From NCBI GenBank assembly GCA_030068145.1, contig JAPJBO010000055.1:310001-374000 (forward strand): 64,000 bases of DNA, given 5' to 3'. Shown here one piece after another: positions 36,161-49,300 of the stretch. The notes under the pieces are model-generated. The model was not told the DNA's origin. It saw only the letters and a program-made list of their open reading frames with translations, and ran no database searches. The DNA comes from Diplonema papillatum. Taxonomy: Eukaryota > Euglenozoa > Diplonemea > Diplonemida > Diplonemidae. The stretch's first letter is position 1. Every line of letters starts with the position of its first letter. A program made the translations under genes and the position numbers.

Positions 36161-36575
36161 GAACATGTTCACTCACCAACTGGGAGGTGACTAGCCAAAC
36201 GAACATGTTCACTCACCAACTGGGAGGAGACTAGCGTATCGAACATGTTCACTCACCAACTGGGAGGAGACTAGCCTAACGAACATGTTCACTCACCAAC
36301 TGGGAGGAGACTAGCCAAACGAACATGTTCACTCACCAACTGGGAGGAGACTAGCCAAACGAACATGTTCACTCACCAACTGGGAGGAGACTAGCCAAAC
36401 GAACATGTTCACTCACCAACTGGGAGGAGACTAGCCAAACGAACATGTTCACTCACCAACTGGGAGGAGACTAGCCTAACGAACATGTTCACTCACCAAC
36501 TGGGAGGAGACTAGCCAAACGAACATGTTCACTCACCAACTGGGAGGAGACTAGCCTAACGAACATGTTCACCCA
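36161..36575. repeat. 40-bp tandem array, about 10 copies
   Basis: Unit gaacatgttcactcaccaac tgggaggagactagccaaac, with ccaaac/cctaac/cgtatc variants at the end. Each unit starts with the perfect palindrome GAACATGTTC. Confidence 0.97.
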
Positions 36576-37318
36576 CCAACATGCCAACTCCCCCTTGGCA
36601 TGTACAAACAACTTACGCCCGGCACTAAACTCAGATGTAACTGACTTTTGTGTCGGCTTTCCTCCTCGAGTATTTTCTACAAGGCAAATGCAAAGACAAG
36701 AAAAGGATGGGCCGTGTGCCCGATGTGGCCGAGTTGATTGGCCTCGACAGCGAGAGTTATGGGAGAAGAGGGCGGGCTTGCAAGGAAGCTGTTTGCACAA
36801 TGGAGGGGGCAGAGTTCAACTTGCAGAGTTCAACTTGCAGCATTGTTCGAACCGTAATTGCCCACGCACAAGAGTGTCTTTGTGGGCGGGGTGCTCTGGG
36901 GGTTGATTCCTACTTGTTCGTCTTCAGGAGGCGGGGAAGTTTCGAAGTCGTCGGGTTCTTCTTCTGAATTCTTGAAAAAGTCGCGTCGGCAGAAACGGGG
37001 AAGATGATATTGCCACGAGGTCGAGGAAAAACAATCTTCTTCGTTTTGTGAGATCAAAGCGAGAATGCGGGAAAGGGCCTCGACTGTCGGACACGGCAAC
37101 TTGTTACCTGGAGAAGACCGCCTGCTGCTTCACCTTTTACCAGGAGAAAACGCCAAAAGAATTGCCGCACGTGTGACCCGCCTGCTGCTCCACCTTTTAA
37201 AGTTATAGTTCGCTTAAGAATCCGGGATTTTAGAGTCTCCGGGGTGACCTTCGTCGAAATGGGTTCTTTCAATCGGAAAGACCGCCCCCCCGACGAGTGC
37301 CCCCGCCGGCTGCTTCTT
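36576..37318. other. Downstream flank of kinase gene
   Basis: A minus-strand frame at about 36880-37090 (SRILALISQNEEDCF ... FFKNSEEEPDDFETSPPPED) has gene-like acidic composition but no recognised domain or splice partner. About 37100-37200 holds partial copies of the sequence around the kinase stop codon (gttacctggagaagaccgcc), another tail-type duplication. Confidence 0.4.
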
Positions 37319-40300
37319 TTACCTGGAGAGACCGCCAGAGGAGTCTCGCGGGGCGGCCTTTTCCATCGGCTCGTACTCAACGCCCTGGATGCCGGGAGGG
37401 AACGGGCGGGCGACGGCGTCGGCCGGGGCCCGGCCGCTGTCGCTGGGGTGCGAGGAGTGCATCGAAGCCGTCGGCGTCTGGTTAACGCCGCGGTAGAAGC
37501 ACCGGAGGGGCTTCCGCTGCGCGTTCGACACGGGCGGGATCTGGATGTCGGCCGTGGCCCCGCGGTTCGGTGGCTGCGGCTCCGCAAGGTCAAACTGGGC
37601 GACTCCGAGCTGCGTTGGGTGGTGGTAAATAGATCTACAAGTAGATCTAGTAATAGAGAAATAGACCTAAGAGTTGATCTAGAAATAGATCTAAGAATGG
37701 AGAAATAGACCTAAGAGTTGATCTAGAAATAGATCTAGGAATAGAGGTAGAAATAGACCTAGAGTAGGTCTAGACGTCTAGGAATAGAGAAATAGACCTA
37801 GGAGTAGATCTAGAGATAGATAGTGGGTTCACGCCGCGGTAGAAGCACCGGAGGGGCTTCCGCTGCGCGTTCGACACGGGCGGGATCTGGATGTCGGCCG
37901 TGGCCCCGCGGTTCGGTGGCTGCGGCTCCGCAAGGTCAAACTGGGCGACTCCGAGCTGCATTGGGTGGTGGTAAATAGATCTACAAGCAGATCTAGGAAT
38001 AGAGAAATAGACCTAGGAGTAGATCTGCAAGTAGATCTAGGAATAGAGGTAGAAATAGATCTTGGAGTACTAGGAATAGAGAAATAGACCTAGGAGTAGA
38101 TCTAGAAATAGAGGTGGAAATAGGTCTAGAAGTTGATCTAGGAATAGAGGAAGAAATTGATCTTGAAGTACGTCGAGACGTCTAGGAATAGAGAAATAGA
38201 CCTAGGAGTAGATTTAGAAATATATCTAGGAAATGAGGTAGAAATAGATCTTGGAGCAGGTCTAGACGCCTAGGAACAGAGAAATAACTTGGCCCACTCG
38301 CTGCCTTTCGATCGGGGTCCTGGTAGCGCGCTCGTGCGCGTAGACTCCATGCCTGCTGAGTTGCGGCCGTTTTAGAGTAAAAGTTCGCTTGAAATTCCGG
38401 GGTTTTAGGGTCTCCGTGTGACCGTTCATGAATGGGTTCTCTTAGAGCAAGAAAGGGCTATGTGGTTACGGGTTGTATATTTAGTGCACGCTTTCGTTAT
38501 GGGTTATGGCTAGCCATGTCCGGGACTGTTTGTGACCGACACCAAGTACTTTCCTTCGTGGAGTGTAGTCTTGGGCCCCCCACGTTCTACAAGTTGAGCA
38601 GGGGTTGCCTTGTAGCCCGTACCGGTCTGTTGTCCGCGTTTATATGTATTTTCTCGCAGTGTGATTCAAGTTTACGGTGGCACGCTCGCTCCCTTTTCCT
38701 TTTTTTCGCTTGGAGGAGCCCATTCACGAAGAATGTGGTCGTGGGCCCCACTCTTCTCGCAGCGAATGAGCAACGAACGAATCACGGACATACCCATGCC
38801 AACACGTCGGCAGCTGTCGGTCGTGCGTGGTAGTCCGGCTCTAATAGTTGTGCAACAAGGCTGCTGAGAACAGGATAGTCGATGTTGTTGAGCTCGCTCA
38901 CGATCTGTATGTAGTGTCGACTTAAGACTTTGCACACGAACAAGAGAGACGCAGGCACCCCGAATGCCGCTGCACGTGTACCGGTTGAGAACAATTCCGG
39001 CGCCTTTCTAGACTGTTTCTTGTAGTAAGCGGTCGGTTTTTTGAAGTCTCCGTTTGACTTGTGAGGCGAGGAAGGGGGGGGTTTCCTTTTGTGCTGTTAG
39101 AGCAGAGTCTGGGCAGTGTGTTTCTTTTAGAGTGATAGCTCGCTTGAAACTCCGGTTTTAAAGTCTTCGGGTGACATTCGTCAATATGGGAACGTATCCC
39201 TTGTGCTCTGAGTGTTAGTAAGATTTTGTTTTGTGCGCACTTGCGAAACACCTGCTTTGGTAAGTTTCATGTTACGCTGCGAACTACTAAGCATTAGTAC
39301 CATCAATGCATTGTTAACCACTTCCGGACAAACTACCCCTGCAGTGGTAGCTCATTCAAGAAAGTTCGCGGTTTGCGGGTGAGAGGCCAAAGAGATGAGT
39401 CAGGAACCAACGAATCAAAACCACAGTTTCTCCTTCCACCGGACCAGCCATCGCTTTGCAGCTCAGCTCTTATTGGCTTCGTTTGCTAAAGACGCTCAGT
39501 AAGCCACGGCTACTATGGTAGTGAACTCTGCCGTCAGCTCAGTCTTACGCCGTTACCAGTGTGAGACTTAGCTATAGCTGGCTGGTAGCTAGCTATAGCT
39601 AGCTAGCTATAGCTAGCTAGCAATAGCTGAAAATAGCTAAAATAGCTAAAATAGCTGACTGAGCATTTTCAACGGAAATGCATTGTTAACCACTTCCGGA
39701 CGAACTACCCCTGTGGTGGTAGCTAATTCAAGAAAGTTCGCGGGTGCCAAGTTCGCGGGTGAGAGGCCAAAAAAAAATGGTCGAATGTGGTCGCTGCTTG
39801 CTTTGTTTGGAAAGATCTGACACAAATCTTTGAAATGCGTCCTTCGTCGGGCAGAAGTCCTGCTCCGAGCTCTGACGGATACCTGAGGTTTGCCGTGGAG
39901 CCTCCCCTTTTCCCAAATTAACCCTCCCCCCCTCCGTCCACTAGTGGTTAACACTAAAAAGGAATGGGACGTACCTGCTCTTGGAAAAGGTCCGTCTGCA
40001 GAGCCTCGCTGAACATGACGCGGATGTTGTGCTCCTCCATCCTCTTCGTTGCGACGGAGTACAGGATGCAGCCGATGGCCCACATATCTGCCTCTTTGCC
40101 GTAGTGATGCGCCCAGCACTCGGGTGCCATATAGCACAAGGTTCCGGCGCGCGTCGCGCAGTACTGGTTGTGCAAGCTTTTGGCCAGCCCGAAGTCGGTG
40201 ATGACGCACGACTTGCAGTCATCCGACATCAGGATGTTCTCTGCGTTGAATTGAGGATGTGGGACGAAAAGGGCACATCGGGTATGCAGTGTAGGATCCG

Positions 40301-43300
40301 CTTCGTGTGAGTTTGGAAAAAGTAACATCAAGTATAAAAGTCAACGCCGCGTGGGTGCGGGCTTTATATCAGTCATCGTGTCGAGTCCGTTACCTGGAAC
40401 CACCCAGCATTCGGGTGCCATATAGCACAAGGTCCCGGCGCGCGTCGCGCAGTACTGGTTGTGCAAGCTTTTGGCCAGCCAGAAGCCGGTGATGACGCAC
40501 GACTTGCAGTCATCCGACATCAGGCTGTTCTCTGCGTTGAATTGAGGATGTGGGACGAAAAGGGCACATCGGGTTTGCAGTGTAGGATCCGCTTCGTGTG
40601 AGTTTGGAAAAAGTAACATCAAGTATAAAAGTCAACGCCGCGTGGGTGCGGGCCTAGTTTTTTTTGTGTTTCTGACGATCCCGTGGGATGTACAGATTGT
40701 TGGTGTCTTTCGACCTTTTGTTTGCTTTGTGAGGTTCAGCTGCATGTCGGTGGGCGGAAAATCTTAGAAACGAGCCGGTCCATCCCCTCTTGATAGACCG
40801 TGATAGACCGAAGAATACAGCACCGGGCAATTCGATGCAGCTCTAGGGACTAAGGATGGACCTGATAGACCGTGGTGGACCGTGATTCACTGTGATAAAC
40901 AGCGGCAGGCACTTCGATGCAGTTTCAAGAGATAGGGACGGACCGGCTCAGTTTCGTGTTCAGGGGCTACTTGCCTCTCATGTATGTTTGATGCTAGCAT
41001 CAAGTCTTTGTTTGCGCGCGCCTGTGTAAACCCTGTTTTAAGTAATTTAGCACAGCATGCTGCCATCCGACACTTTTTGATACAGACAAGCGAGCTGGTT
41101 ACCATAAGAAATTAGTATGGCGCTTTCTTTTGTTTGTGCGCACTAGCGGAACTCACCTGCTTTGGTAAGTTTCATGTAGTACGCTGTCAGCTACTAATTT
41201 TTAGTACCAACAATGCATTGTTAACACAAAAACTCTAAAAAGGTGGTCGGTGGGCGGAGGGGCTAGGACAAGAAGCTTAGCTTTACTGTTCTGGGCTAGA
41301 CTTCGTCGCATGCTTGGGCCAGGATGCCCACTACTGCCTTTCCGCCGGGCTCTTGGTAGCAGACCCGAGGGTTTTCTCTTTCCTGTGCACCGCTGTTCCG
41401 GAACTGTTGCCTTCAGTACAAACGTACTATCGACACACACAAAAATACTCGGCGTAGCTGCTTCGACTCCGAATGGAAGGGAAGAGGTAAGGGGCAAATA
41501 CAACACAAACACAATCTGATTTGTTCTTCGCTTACACCACCGTGTGTTGTTTTCTCACTCAGGACTTTTGACCTGTTGTGTTCGTGTGATTTGTCGTGTA
41601 GGGGTACCCGCATGACCTCACGTCCGTTCAACACGTGGTTCGGTAGTTACAGCACTTGGGATCCCTTCTGTTCTTTGTCGGGCAGCATCGTCTTCGTATC
41701 GCATCGGCATTTCCTTTCAGGCTGGCGCGCAAAAAAAGCGGTGGAAACAGTAAAACGAAATCAGACCTGGCTTCAGATCCCTGTGAACCAGCGGGTGCTC
41801 GCGGTCGTGGAGGAAGTGCAGGAGGGAGCAGCACTGCGCTGCAAAGTCGAGAAGCAGCTCTTCCGGAACGGGCCCGGGGTAGTTCAGCGCAAAGTGCTTG
41901 AGGTCGCCTTCCCTGTAGAACGGCATCACCAGGCACACGTACTTCGGATTCGCAAGCTGTGGGTGCCGTGAATGAGCGTTCGTGCGCGGGTGGATGATCA
42001 GGAAACAAGTATCTGTCGGCAGTCGGTCGGTAATCATTAGACAGTAACCAGCGCAGTATTTCGAGAGAGCCGGGAGGGAGAGTCCTATGAACATGCAATG
42101 TGAATAGCCTCTATTCGAGCCAACTCCACTTTTCTCTACACTTAAAAGTGTATTGTTTTTTGGAGCTGGGGATGTGCAAAGCTAGCTTTTTTCCCCCTGC
42201 CAAAATTCAGGCAAAAAGGAACAAAAGAACGACTTGCCCGTACAAAAAAATGCAAAGGGGTGGCAGAGTGAGCGGGAGTCGGCCTTCAGGCCGGTAGGCC
42301 CGGGGTCGAACCCCGCCCGTCACACTTTTTCGGTCGAAGATTGTTTTCGAGGTTTGTTGCGTTTCGGGGTCCAATGTACCCGAAATTTGCGGTTTTTGCG
42401 GAGTTTCTCAGTATCTCGCGGTATTTTTATTTGGGTCACCCCGGGAAACGGAGTCGGGGGGGTGTCCCCCCCGGTTTTGCTTCGCAGAACTCAGCTTCAC
42501 GAACTTAGCTTCGCCCGAACTTTGCTTCACCAGAACTTAGCTTCGCCCGAGCGAACTTTACTGTTTCCCGATCTTTAACTGCTGCCTCCAGTCTCGCCCC
42601 GCGCCGGCCTTTAGCCGAGCGCACGTATTTAGTACCGGTACAGCCAGTACAGCGACCGACGTCCGGTGCTAACCGGCAGCCGTCATCATCAGCAAGCAGC
42701 GACCAGCCATCAGTACCGTAAAACAGGTAATCAGTGGACAGCAATCAGTACAGTACAGGTAATCAGCAGAGTACTCAGTGAAGTAAACAGTACCGACACA
42801 GTCAGTAGACGATAAGCAGCAATCGGTAATCAGTAGACAGCAATCAATACAGTACAGGTGATCAGTAGTGTGGTACTAGCACAGCCAGTGAGTAAACAGC
42901 AATCAGTAGAGTACGGGTGTTCTCTGGTGTAACACAGGGTCAAAACCTTGTGTCTTTTTAAAACGCTGCCGCGGGGCCGATGGACCCCAAAAAAAAAAAA
43001 TTGGAATAAAAAAATTGCTCAACTTCTGGAAACTTTTTTTTGGCCATTTCCAAAAAGACACAAGGTTTTGACCCTGCATGGTAACCAGTGCAGGAATCAG
43101 TACCAGCACAGCCAGTAGACGACAAACACGCAACGGACGTCAGGATTAGGCAAGTGCTAACCGGCAACTGACTATCAGTAACCGGTTACCAGAGCTGCCA
43201 GCAGACTGACTACCGGTAACTGGGAAGTGACTAATTGCCGGCTATCGGTGGGAATGCCGGCAACCAGTCGTAACGCAGAACGCTTCTAACGATCATTTGG

Positions 43301-46300
43301 ACCTGCCAACAAGTTGCTCTTGTTGCCCCACGCCCGACTGCATCGAGAAAGCCTGATGTAAACATGAAAGCGAGACCAACGGATCGTTAGGCCATGCTTT
43401 CACACCGAGGATCGGTACTGAAGATCGTGTATCGAGCAAGCTTTTACCCTTATGCTCTACGCGAGATTTCTGTTCCCGCTGAGCTTGCCTTAGGACACCT
43501 GCGTTAATGTGTAACAGATGTGCAAACTCCCCACCTGACGAACGAGGATTCGCGAGCCGAAGTTCGTTTGTCGCTGGAAACGGATAAGCTACGGATCCGA
43601 AGATGCAATAGAAAGCTCCGATGCTAGATTATGTATCGTGTCTTGTTTTTACGATGCATTGACATTCCATTCATTTCAGCTTTCGGCCCCAGCCAAACTC
43701 CCCACCTGACTGGTGTCTCCAAACGAGGATTCGCGAGCCGAAGCCCGTTTGCTACTGGAAACGGATAAGCGACGGATCCGAAGATGCAATAGAAAGCTCC
43801 GATGCTAGATTATGTATCGTGTCTTGCTCATACGATGCATTGACATTCCATTCATTTCTCAGCTTTCGGAGGCCTTCTCAAACATGTCGTACGACTGCTA
43901 CTGGGGGGGGCTAATTACTATTGAACCGTATAATACAATTGAACCGTATAATACAATTGAACTTTTTTTTCGGGGAATCGGCGCATCCCAACCGTATAAT
44001 ACAATTGAATTGTAATGTTACTGTACGGCTGACACTTTCGCACTGCCGTTGAGTGTGAGCCAGCCAGTGAGGCGGTTTCAGGGCCGTTTTCGTTTCGGCT
44101 TTTTTTTGGAAAAGTCATGTTGGACCTCCAAAGCGGAGAAGAAATCTTAAAACGAGGTTTTGGCGTGCATTCCGAACCCGGGTCTTCCAAAGGTTTTGAG
44201 CATGATCATGATGATGTCGCTGATGCCGTTGCTCGTGCCAAAGTCTTGGAGCTGGCTGTGTGTGCGGGGATCATGAAGCACAAACATGGCAATGGGCCGG
44301 CAATCGCAGTGTGGCGGTGGCTCCGGAGCTGCTGAGCCAGCCGGAGACACTGCCAATCGTGACCGTGGCCCGGCATGGGGGCGGTGGCCCATCGGATGGG
44401 ACATCTTGTTATCCCCAGATTTATCGGTGGTACCCGTCTGCCGCCAGCGCTCTCTGTCAAAAAGAGAAAGCAGTAAGTTCGTCGGACTGCGGTCGCCATG
44501 CTGTTGGAAGCTCTGCTTTTGAGCAACCGCCCCAGAAAGTGAACCTTAGGCCCAAGTTAGGGACTCTCTTGCCAAGAGTCTTGGCAGGAGTCTTGCCAGG
44601 TGTTGGTGGAAACACCCACGGCATGCGGTATTTCCGAGCCGGTGCACGAGAAATCAGGGCTCGGAGTCCGAACTGCGGGCTCGAACCTTTCGCTTGTTGC
44701 GTGAAGGTTTTCCCTTCAGTTTTTGCTCGGAGTTGCATTGTACTGTCATTTAGTCCCGACAACAACGTGTTTCTAACAGGCAAGCTGCACTTCAATTGTA
44801 ATACACTAGTGTTTTTTGGGGGGGGTCTGGGACCCCCCAATTCCACGCCGTGTATCGTTATATTACGATTGAACTCAATTGTAATTGGCCCCCCCCAGTA
44901 GTGTTCCTCAATTGCCTTCGTTGCATATTTCCATCGTGTCTTCCCGAGTCCAGTACGCAACAATGCATTGCTTACTCATAAAAAGACAGGCGCTTCGTTT
45001 TCTTTGTGCGTGCCGGTTGATCGTTTGTCCTCACCCCGTTTCAATATTTCAGGCTAGGAATACCGATCAACCACTGAAGCACGCTGCCTACGTCTTTTTA
45101 GCCTGCACAATACATGGAGGGCAGGGGACTTAAGCACTTTGTCTGACCGAGCAAGAAGTCGGTTCCAGCCAAAACCCCCGGTTTTGGGGCTCTGCGGTGC
45201 CTGTGGGTGTCTGAGTGCCTGGAACCGTCGCCCGCGCACGCAAACAAGAGAACGGAGGGGGGTGGTGAGATATAAGCTTGCGGTGGTGGTGTGCACATCT
45301 ATCAAACTACGGAGACGGTAAGTGAAGAGCTTCGAATTGCAGTGACACACCGTGACGCGCCACGTAACTGCAGTACTGTACAGTAAAGGGGGGGGTCGAA
45401 TAATAACACTGTGTTATTATTCGATTTGTCGAATACTAAAAGAAGTTCCGGGTAGCCGAACAGTAGCAGGATCAAATAGTGGTAGTGTTTTTAGACAACC
45501 AGACGTGTGTCAAATACCTGTTATGATTCGACCCCCCCCTTTACGCTGCTGTTCGTCTAACCGGAACTTTTTTTAGTATTCGACAAATCGAATAATAACA
45601 CAGGTGTTATTATTCGACCCCCCCCCTTTACCAACCCAGGGAAAGCCTGCTACACGGGAGCCAAGCTTCACGTGTTCGGCGGTACTGCAGAGCCACGGGC
45701 CTACGGGTCAAGTGGCTACCGATTTCCCAAACTAGAGCATCAAGGCGTGGCGCACCTTGGGGCTTGGCGCTCGCGCTGAACACAAACTCGTCGAGACGGT
45801 CAGCCGCAGGGCAGAGCGGACGGGGTTGTGGCACTGTGCTGCCTCCGACCCAAGCTTTGCAAGCTGTGGTTGAGCGTCACGTTCCTGGACCAGGAGCGGC
45901 GTTTTTCTTTTTCTTCTTCTTCTTTCTTGAAACCCCGAAACCGGAAATCCCCGGTTTCTGAAACCGGGAAACCGGGTTGCCAAAGTTCCCTGAGAGGGGC
46001 AACCTGCACGATACCACCAGCAGTCCTCTCATACCACACCATCAGCTGTGGATGCACAATGCACTGTACAGCGTAGCAGCAGCATAGCATACCAGCAGCA
46101 TGCAGTGGATACCATACCACAATGCAGCGTAGCATCGTACGGTGGATCCATCCACAGCAGGTGGTGTACATACCTACGGAGAGCATAGCACGGTGTGTGT
46201 GATATAGCTACGTATCCTCAGTAGGTAGTAGATACCACCACACCATACTGCGTAGTGCATCAGCAGCAGCAGAGCGCGTGCTGTGCATCAGCAGCAGGTG

Positions 46301-49300
46301 GTCCATACAGCACGTAGCAGCGCAGCAGCAGCGGTGCACCGCTTTTTCTTCTTCTTCTTTCTTGAAAACCCGAAACCGGAAAACCCCGGTTTCTGCAAAG
46401 TTCCCTGAGAGGGGCAACCTGCACGATACCACCAGCAGTCCTCTCATACCACACCATCAGCTGTGGATGCACAATGCACTGTACAGCGTAGCAGCAGCAT
46501 AGCATACCAGCAGCATGCAGTGGATACCATACCACAATGCAGCGTAGCATCATACGGTGTATCCATCCACAGCAGGTGGTGTACATACCTACGGAGAGCA
46601 TAGCACGGTGTGTGTGATACCACAGCACGTAGCTACGTATCCTCAGTAGGTAGTAGATACCACCACACCATACTGCGTAGTGCATCAGCAGCAGCAGAGC
46701 GCGTGCTGTGCATCAGCAGCAGGTGGTCCATGCACAAGCAGTACAGCACGTAGCAGCGCAGCAGCAGCGGTGCACCGCTTTTTCTTCTTCTTCTTTCTTG
46801 AAAACCCGAAACCGGAAAACCCCGGTTTCTGCAACCGGGAAACCGGGTTGCCAAAGTCCCCGGATGGAGGGGCAACCTGCACGATTGGTAGCACTAAAAA
46901 GAGCTGCGACAGACCTTCTGCATGTCGTCGAGGAGGGGCCTGTCAGACCCCCGGCTGTTGTTTCGCAGCCTGCCGTCGGCCGCCTTCGGTGTCGCGTTGC
47001 TCGAGAGGTCGCAGTCGTTCCAGTTCATGAATGTTTCCAACACGCGGATCATGTTGGGGTGGCCTTGGTACGTCCGCATCGTGCGGAATTCGAGCAGCGC
47101 GCGCTCTTGCGCTTCGTCGGAATCACAGCTGTGGGGGTGTGGGTGTTGAATTCATGTATAAATATCCCCCTATTGCGGAGTATGGCCCAGGCCGTAGGCT
47201 TCCTCACGTCAGCACGGTGGCACAGAGCGAACAGTGATTTCAGCACGTTAATTTTCATAGTTTCTTTTTGTACACATGCGGAATCAGTACGTTATCAGCA
47301 CGTACTATCTTTTCTGCAGATTCACCTGGGGAATCAACCACCGGTAACGGCAGATCCTGCTGTTGCTTACCACGACACTGGAGGGTTGAGGCCGGAGAGG
47401 AGGCAGAGGCAAATACAAGCCAGTTCCGGGGGGGAAAAACTTAGTTTAATGTTTAGGCATGACACTGCCTCTCATGCATGTTTGATGCTAGCATCAAGTC
47501 TTCTTCGAAGAGAGTGTAAAATAGAAAAGGGAAAAAAGAAAAGGTAAAGGAGTGTAAGACTCCGCAGGTAGGGTATGAAACCTTGAGGGACTAGTCCTCG
47601 TTATTGTTTTTCACCGCGGTGTTGTGTGCACCTCGTTCTTCGTCTCGGGTTTCGCTCGTGAACGCAGACCAATCCAGAGGTAGAGCTCATCAGTGGGTCC
47701 TTTGGACAATGTTGGCACCCTACCTGTTTTTTTGTTTTTTTTGTTTTTTTGTTTTTTTGCTGTTTTTTTGCTCTGGGGGTTTGTGTTTTTTTGCCCTGGT
47801 GGTCTGCTGGTGCACTCTTGCTGGCTCGGGTGAGCCAGGGTCTTCCACGTGCAGGCCAGCGGTCTGGTGAGGTGGCATTTCGAGTACTTATCAGAAGCTT
47901 TTGAAGCAGTCTGCAGAATTATCAGGATTGTTGAGCAGTAGCTGGATGGTCTTGGCAGGCAGGATGTAAAAAGCTGGGCGTTTTTGGTGGCTTAGGTGCG
48001 GTGTAGCAAGGTTCGGCCGGGCGTGTGCACGAGTATTTGGGTTCACCAGGAGGGCCTTGTTTTTTTGTTTTTTTTTGCGTTTTTTTTTGTTCTTTTTTGT
48101 TTTTTTTTTGCTTTTTTGCTGTTTTTTTGCTCCAGGATTCGTTTTTTTGCCTACATTGCCTTTGGATGGGAAAATCTAACTTTTATTGTTTCCAGATTCC
48201 GGCTTTTTATTGAAAAGTAAAGGGAGGGGTAACGGTGTTATTATTACGATTCGAGGCATGGTGTGTCGAGCATCAGCAGATTTTGTTTGTGCGCATGTGC
48301 TCATCACCCTGTGGTAATGTCCACAGTACGCTGCCAACCGTCACTTTTTGATAATGATAACCGCGGTTGTTACCTTAAAAAACGGATCTGGCGCTTCCTT
48401 TGTTTGTGCGCACTTCCTTCAAACCTGTTTTGTTCATCTAACGGGAGCGAGGATAGTACGCTGCCATCGATCTGTTTTTTGTTCTTGACAAATTGCATTT
48501 GTTAGACACAAAAAATGGTAAAGATTCTGACAGCCGGGCGCGTGTCGAATAACTGTTGGTATTCGACCCCACCCTTTAGCCCAAAACCGAATTTGAACCG
48601 GAAATACTCGACGTAGCTGCTGAACCCAGATGCACCTGTGTTTCGTGTGGGCTACTAGCACATTTACCTCCTTTGATCTTTTGCAGCTGGCAGCCTCCTC
48701 AAGTATTTCCTACAAAGCAGGTGCATGTATACAACAAAAATACATCCTCCTCCTACTGCGTATACTGGCTCCGTCTGCTGCTTCGTCTTCACCGTCGCGG
48801 GTGATGCATAAATCGAAAGTAGAAAGGTCAAGCAGTGATTCGGTGTGTTTGTCACAATCGTCGTGACGCCTCAGGACACGGCTTCAGAAAAAGGGGGGGC
48901 AAGGGTGGGTGGGCAAGCGAGGGGTGAAGTTACGATGTTTTCGGGATAGCGACGGGGTTATTCAACCTGTAACGAGTGTTAGGTATTCGTCGGATATATT
49001 AATCTTCTAAGATCTGCGATCTTATACGACTAATATTTTCCTCCTTGGTGTGCGCCTCGTGCTGCAATTAACTCCAGTCTCAGTGCCGCTGCGTAAAAGG
49101 GTAAGTAGAAAACGAACCAAGAGTTAATGATCTTCGTGTGTTTGCCACATGGTGGGTAAGCAAGAGCGTGAGCGGTTGTGCGAGGAGCGAGAGGCCCTGT
49201 TTCACAGTATATCATTAGTCGGTTACTATTAATCTTCTAAGACTAGCGTCAACAGTACGACAGTAGTAGTAGTACCTATGTATTATCCTACTCCGGGAAC

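Noticed and set aside
36161..36575. p53-type response elements (GAACATGTTC)
   Set aside because: The palindrome fits the motif, but p53 control is not expected in a protist and the array is a simple minisatellite.
42260..42324. Functional tRNA (UCA or UUC anticodon)
   Set aside because: The D region is too short, the anticodon stem does not form with a 7-base loop, and T54 is missing.
44117..44335. Transposase in the 43901-44898 element
   Set aside because: 72-residue frame without a DDE-type motif.
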